In this document: piece by piece, positions 60,801-64,000 of the stretch
Layout: each line of letters opens with the position of its first letter
Numbering within the stretch: the stretch's first letter is position 1
DNA from: Sedimentitalea sp041224545
GTDB taxonomy: Bacteria; Pseudomonadota; Alphaproteobacteria; Rhodobacterales; Rhodobacteraceae
NCBI RefSeq assembly: GCF_041224545.1
Contig: NZ_JBGFGP010000150.1
Location: 160,414 to 224,413, forward strand
Reading direction: 5' to 3'
DNA: 64,000 nucleotides
Made by a program: the position numbers and the translations under genes
Notes under the pieces: generated by a model
Seen by the model: only the letters and a program-made list of their open reading frames with translations
Databases searched by the model: none
Told to the model about the DNA's origin: nothing

Positions 60801-60819
60801 CATCAAAATCGTTGATGCA
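60801..60819. promoter_or_regulatory. Candidate operator between the MFS gene and zapE
   Basis: Inverted repeat GCATCA (60801-60806), 7 bases, TGATGC (60814-60819), midway in the 148-base divergent region. Size and symmetry fit a dimeric regulator. No regulator gene is adjacent. Confidence 0.4.
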
Positions 60820-60872
60820 TCGCGCCGAACCCACCGCTTTCCAACACCGGTTCGGCGCGTTATGCGTATGCC

Positions 60873-61931
60873 ATGAGCCGTGTTTCCGACATCTATGCCG
60901 CGCGCGTCGCGGATGGCAGCCTGCGGCGCGACGCGGTGCAAGAGGCCGTCCTTCCCGAGTTCGAACGCATCGCCAAGGCCCTCGCGACGCCTGTCAGGCG
61001 CGGTCTTTTTCGCAAGGCCCCCGAACCTGTCAAAGGGCTTTACCTGTGGGGAGGAGTCGGTCGCGGCAAGTCGATGCTCATGGACCTCTTTGTCGAGGCG
61101 CTGGATGACATACCCGTGCGCCGCGTGCATTTTCATGCCTTCATGCAGGAAATCCACACCGCGATGCACAAGGCGCGGAAAGCGGGTGCGCGCGATGCCC
61201 TGGAACCTGCCGCGGCCGATGTCATCCAGTCACTTCGGGTGCTGGCCTTTGACGAAATGCAGATCACCGACATCACCGATGCCATGATCGTGGGGCGCTT
61301 GTTCGAAAAGCTGTTCGATGCTGGTATCGTGATCGTCACCACGTCCAATCGAATTCCCGACGATCTTTACAAGGACGGCCTGAACCGGCAGTTGTTCCTG
61401 CCGTTCATCGATCTGATCAAATCCAAGCTTGTCATCCATGAATTGGCCAGCGAGACGGATTACCGGCAACACCGGTTGGAGGGAGCGCAGGTCTATTTCA
61501 CCCCGATCGGTCCAGAGGCGCGGGCTGATATCCAATCGGTCTGGGAAGACCTCGCCGGGGGACCGGCGGATCCCCTGACCCTGGTCGTCAACAAACGGGA
61601 TGTCGTGATCCCGGCCTTCCGGAACGGCATCGCCCGCGCAAGTTTTTACGATCTGTGCGGCGTAGCGCTTGGCCCGGCGGATTACCTGGCGCTCGCAGAG
61701 GCGACACGCGTCCTGATACTCGAGGATATCCCCCGCCTGTCGCGGCAGAACTTCAATGAAGCGAAACGGTTCGTAACCCTGATAGACGCACTTTATGAGG
61801 CAAAGGTGCGCCTGATTGCGTCTGCTGCGGATCAGCCCGAAATGCTCTATGTCGAAGGCGAAGGAACCTTCGAGTTCGAGCGCACGGCCAGCCGCTTGCG
61901 CGAGATGCAGGCCGCAGATTGGGGCGCGTGA
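60873..61931 (+). CDS. zapE: Cell division protein ZapE (AFG1-like ATPase)
   Basis: AAA-type P-loop ATPase that associates with the Z-ring in gammaproteobacteria and is related to mitochondrial AFG1. The 352-aa protein has Walker A GLYLWGGVGRGKSMLMD, the HFHAFMQEIH motif, Walker B LRVLAFDEMQITDI and the sensor VIVTTSNRIPDDLYKDGLN. The length is normal. It is followed directly by a repeat element and insertion-sequence debris, so the original downstream neighbour has been displaced or lies outside the window. Confidence 0.94.
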   Translation: MSRVSDIYAARVADGSLRRDAVQEAVLPEFERIAKALATPVRRGLFRKAPEPVKGLYLWGGVGRGKSMLMDLFVEALDDIPVRRVHFHAFMQEIHTAMHKARKAGARDALEPAAADVIQSLRVLAFDEMQITDITDAMIVGRLFEKLFDAGIVIVTTSNRIPDDLYKDGLNRQLFLPFIDLIKSKLVIHELASETDYRQHRLEGAQVYFTPIGPEARADIQSVWEDLAGGPADPLTLVVNKRDVVIPAFRNGIARASFYDLCGVALGPADYLALAEATRVLILEDIPRLSRQNFNEAKRFVTLIDALYEAKVRLIASAADQPEMLYVEGEGTFEFERTASRLREMQAADWGA

Positions 61932-61942
61932 TTTCATTATGA

Positions 61943-62007
61943 TGGGGGCGCTGCCCCCGCCGCCCTGCGGGCGTCTCCCCCGGAGTATTTTGCCAAAGAT
62001 GAAGTGG
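61943..62007 (+). repeat. Interspersed Roseobacter-type intergenic repeat (long copy with hairpins)
   Basis: Just after zapE: hairpin GGGGGC-GCT-GCCCCC, then CGCCCTGCGGGCG, then CCCCCGGAGTATTTTG and CCAAAGATGAAG. The tail matches the copy at 48627-48660. The first hairpin could end zapE transcripts. It appears to be a REP-like family rather than an IS end. Confidence 0.6.
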
Positions 62008-62009
62008 AA

Positions 62010-62480
62010 AGGTCAAAGCATCCGATCTTTGTACCGAGACATATGCGGCGGCCTTGACGTAGGTCCAGCAATCATCCTGAGTGTGGGGGGCGCAGATCTC
62101 CATGAGAGCGCCGAACATATCGGTGAATGTTCGAACTCCGATCCCTCGTAGGTGCGCCTTGAGTTTTGAAACCGCGATCTCAATCGGGTTCAGGTCGGGG
62201 CTGAAAGACGGCGGGAGTTTGAGGGAAAGACGAGCGTTCAGCGAATCGTTTTCCGACGAATGACCCTACCTTGACCCCAGTTCCTGTATCAGAACCGGCT
62301 TGACCTGAGCGGTTGACCCTCCGCCATCCATGGTGCCCCTCATTTCGATCAGTCCATACATCAGATCAGCTGGTTATGACGGAAGTTTTGTCGATGAAGG
62401 CAATGCGATCTGGTCGGGGCGAGACCGCCGGCAGACGGTGTTCGATCCAGTCATCACTCTGTTTGCGAGGCACGGCCCGA
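62010..62480 (-). pseudogene. Relic of an IS630-family transposase, internally deleted
   Basis: Minus-strand remnants in the right order: around 62470-62370 RPDRIAFIDKTSV, matching the first catalytic Asp region of IS630 transposases (usual form R-L-x-F-I-D-E-T), followed at once by a stop codon. Around 62230-62020 LKLPPSFSPDLNPIEIAVSK, with the catalytic Glu motif SPDLNPIE, continues to IGVRTFTDMFGALMEICAPH and DDCWTYVKAAAYV. The two motifs are about 190 bases apart instead of roughly 370, so the middle is deleted. Not functional. Confidence 0.75.
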
Positions 62481-62993
62481 TCGCGCCGGGTCTGCGTCAG
62501 GGAGGCGCCCCACCGGGGGGCTTCCTTGATCTTCATCCGTTATCGGTACACCAAACCAAACTCGAGCGGGAACCGGCCAATCGCGTCGGGATGTACTCGT
62601 AGGCCAGTTGCATCGCGCGGATCCATGGAGAATTCGCCTTTCCTCCTGGGGTGCGCTGCGATGCGGCACGAACGGTTCCGGTTCGGCGGATTACAAGGCT
62701 CCATCGCACCCGAAACGCCTCTGGCAATGGTGCGGATATATTCCATCTTCCCGAACAGTAAAAATCACAAACCATCACCCGGGGGAAGCGCTCGCATCTC
62801 AGGTTTTGAGCCGGGCGCTCTTGCGGCAGGTACATCGAGCCAAGGATGCGGCGGCACCCGGAGGGCAGATCATGGAGCAAAATGGCAGATGCGCTGGTTA
62901 TCGATACCCGCGGATTCCGTGGAAAAACACCCGTTCGCGAGTGCAGAATATCGACGGCTGAACATGGCGTGAGCGCTTTTCCTGTCAGGCTTT
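62481..62993. other. Non-coding debris between two IS remnants
   Basis: About 510 bases between the IS630 relic and the IS1182 transposase stop. Several short frames exist, but none looks like a protein and no RNA gene is visible. The stretch probably holds the ends of the two elements; the IS1182 terminal repeat would be expected near 62910-62990, but I could not confirm it because the other end is outside the window. Confidence 0.5.
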
Positions 62994-64000
62994 TCACGGT
63001 TGCTGCGGTGCAGGAAGGATCTTGGCCAGCTTGCGGAGGTTCTGGGCGGTTGCAGCGAGGAGGAATTCGTCATTTGCCCCGCATGGGCCGCGTAATCGGA
63101 GCCCGTTCAGGCCAAGGATCCGTTTGAGGTGGGCGAAGAGCATCTCAACCTTCTTCCGCAGCTTCATCGAGATGACGTATTGCTCGGTTTTGGCGATCTC
63201 GCGGGCGACCTGCCGGGCATCTTCATGTTCCTCGCGGGTGATGGATCGGAAGTCCATGTTCGGGCAGCAGCGCGCCTTTGATGGGCAGGACTGACAAGTA
63301 TGCTTCAGACACCGGTATTTGGCGACGCCCTTGCCGGTTGGCCCACGGTTCGGATCAGAACAGTTCCTGCGGAATTGCTTCAGCTCATGCCCTTCAGGGC
63401 AGATGTACTGGTTTTTTCGCATCCCATTCGAAGTCGGCGCGGGTCCAAGTGCCGTCGCTGCGCCCAGACTTGTCCAAGACCGGGATGTGGGGAGCAATCT
63501 GTTGGTCGACCAACCAGCCCAGCATCGGGGCCGTGCCATAGGCCGTGTCTGCGATCAGGCGCTCGGGATGGAGGTCGAACCTGGCCTTCACGCGCTTGAG
63601 CATGGTCTTGGTCGAGCCAACCTCGGCCTGCCGGATCGATCTGGTAGCTTCAACATCCACAATTACGCCATGGTCCGTGTCGATCAGATAGTTGTCGGAA
63701 TAGCTGAAGAATGCCGGACCTTTACGTGCAGCAGTCCACTGGCTGGCCGGGTCGGAATGGGACGTGAACTTCGGCTGCACCTAACGCTGCCTCGTCCAAA
63801 GTGTCCAGATACTCGCGAACGGCTCGGGGCGCGTCGGCAGGATCGATCTGCTTCGCATCCCACTCTTCCTTCGGCGTCGAGTTCTGTTTGTTGGCATCGG
63901 CCTCGATCAGGCTGGCGTCGATGGCCATCCTTTGCCCGCTGACCAGGCCCTCTTCGATACAGCGGGCCACCGTGGTCTCGAACAGGTGACCCCGATGCAG
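62994..64000 (-). pseudogene. IS1182-family transposase with two frameshifts, 5' part beyond the window
   Basis: Three minus-strand frames together give one DDE transposase. 64000-63780: VARCIEEGLVSGQRMAIDAS and IEADANKQNSTPKEEWDAKQ. 63780-63415: VQPKFTSHSDPASQWTAARK, AFFSYSDNYLIDTDHGVIVD and LIADTAYGTAPMLGWLVD. 63415-62994: NQYICPEGHELKQFRRNCSD, LRKKVEMLFAHLKRILGLNG and GPCGANDEFLLAATAQNLRK, then the stop. The first shift is near 63780. The second is at a run of six A (minus strand, about 63415-63420), where one base fewer restores the frame. It is either a decayed copy or sequencing error at the A-run; the start lies outside the window. Confidence 0.85.

Overview
The window is a G+C-rich alphaproteobacterial chromosome segment, most likely from a marine Rhodobacterales/Roseobacter-type bacterium. 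The case rests on the gene set: homospermidine synthase, the division regulator MipZ, a DUF2125 protein, an atpHA order, zinc-free L31, ZapE, a Roseobacter-style interspersed intergenic repeat, and many 4-nt ATGA stop/start overlaps. I saw no rRNA, tRNA or CRISPR array. Family names come from reading the translations and are not database results.

Layout. 1-19,200 is mostly core: the start of the ATP synthase operon (atpH, atpA cut by the window edge), a methyltransferase, gloB, clpA, a MotA/MotB-like proton-channel pair with a very long coiled coil, chaC, a DUF2125 protein, a coupled hisC-tyrA-extensin operon, a PLP enzyme divergent from an Lrp-type regulator, homospermidine synthase, rpsD and a ribokinase. 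19,200-40,400 is a catabolic island: a cytoplasmic molybdopterin oxidoreductase, hyuB and hyuA (ATP-dependent hydantoinase/oxoprolinase type), a PCuAC-like protein and a membrane protein, a complete branched-chain-type ABC importer (livKHMGF, interrupted by one opposite-strand gene), a MarR regulator, and a five-gene operon. That operon encodes an FAD subunit, a fused 2Fe-2S/molybdenum hydroxylase, a 6-hydroxynicotinate-reductase-like Fe-S protein, a UPF0280 (ApbE-like) protein and a DUF1185 protein. 40,400-45,000 holds a Crp-family regulator with an octaheme cytochrome c, and a divergent arylsulfatase. 45,000-51,400 is a homogentisate operon (hmgA, fahA, MBL-fold protein, FAD hydroxylase, DUF2783, maiA). 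51,400-61,950 is core again: mipZ, a TPR-sulfotransferase, rpmE, rplS, trmD, two small Rhodobacterales proteins, ilvD, an MFS transporter and zapE. 61,950-64,000 is insertion-sequence debris (an IS630 relic and a frameshifted IS1182 transposase running off the end).

How the island may work. The gene set reads as import, hydroxylation, ring reduction and ring opening of a nitrogen heterocycle. The main support from the DNA is a near-identical operator-like motif (TTYGTACACWAACAA) just downstream of TTGACA-type promoters in front of both hyuA and the Mo-hydroxylase operon, the latter next to the MarR gene. This suggests that the two blocks are one regulon and one pathway. The substrate is not determined.
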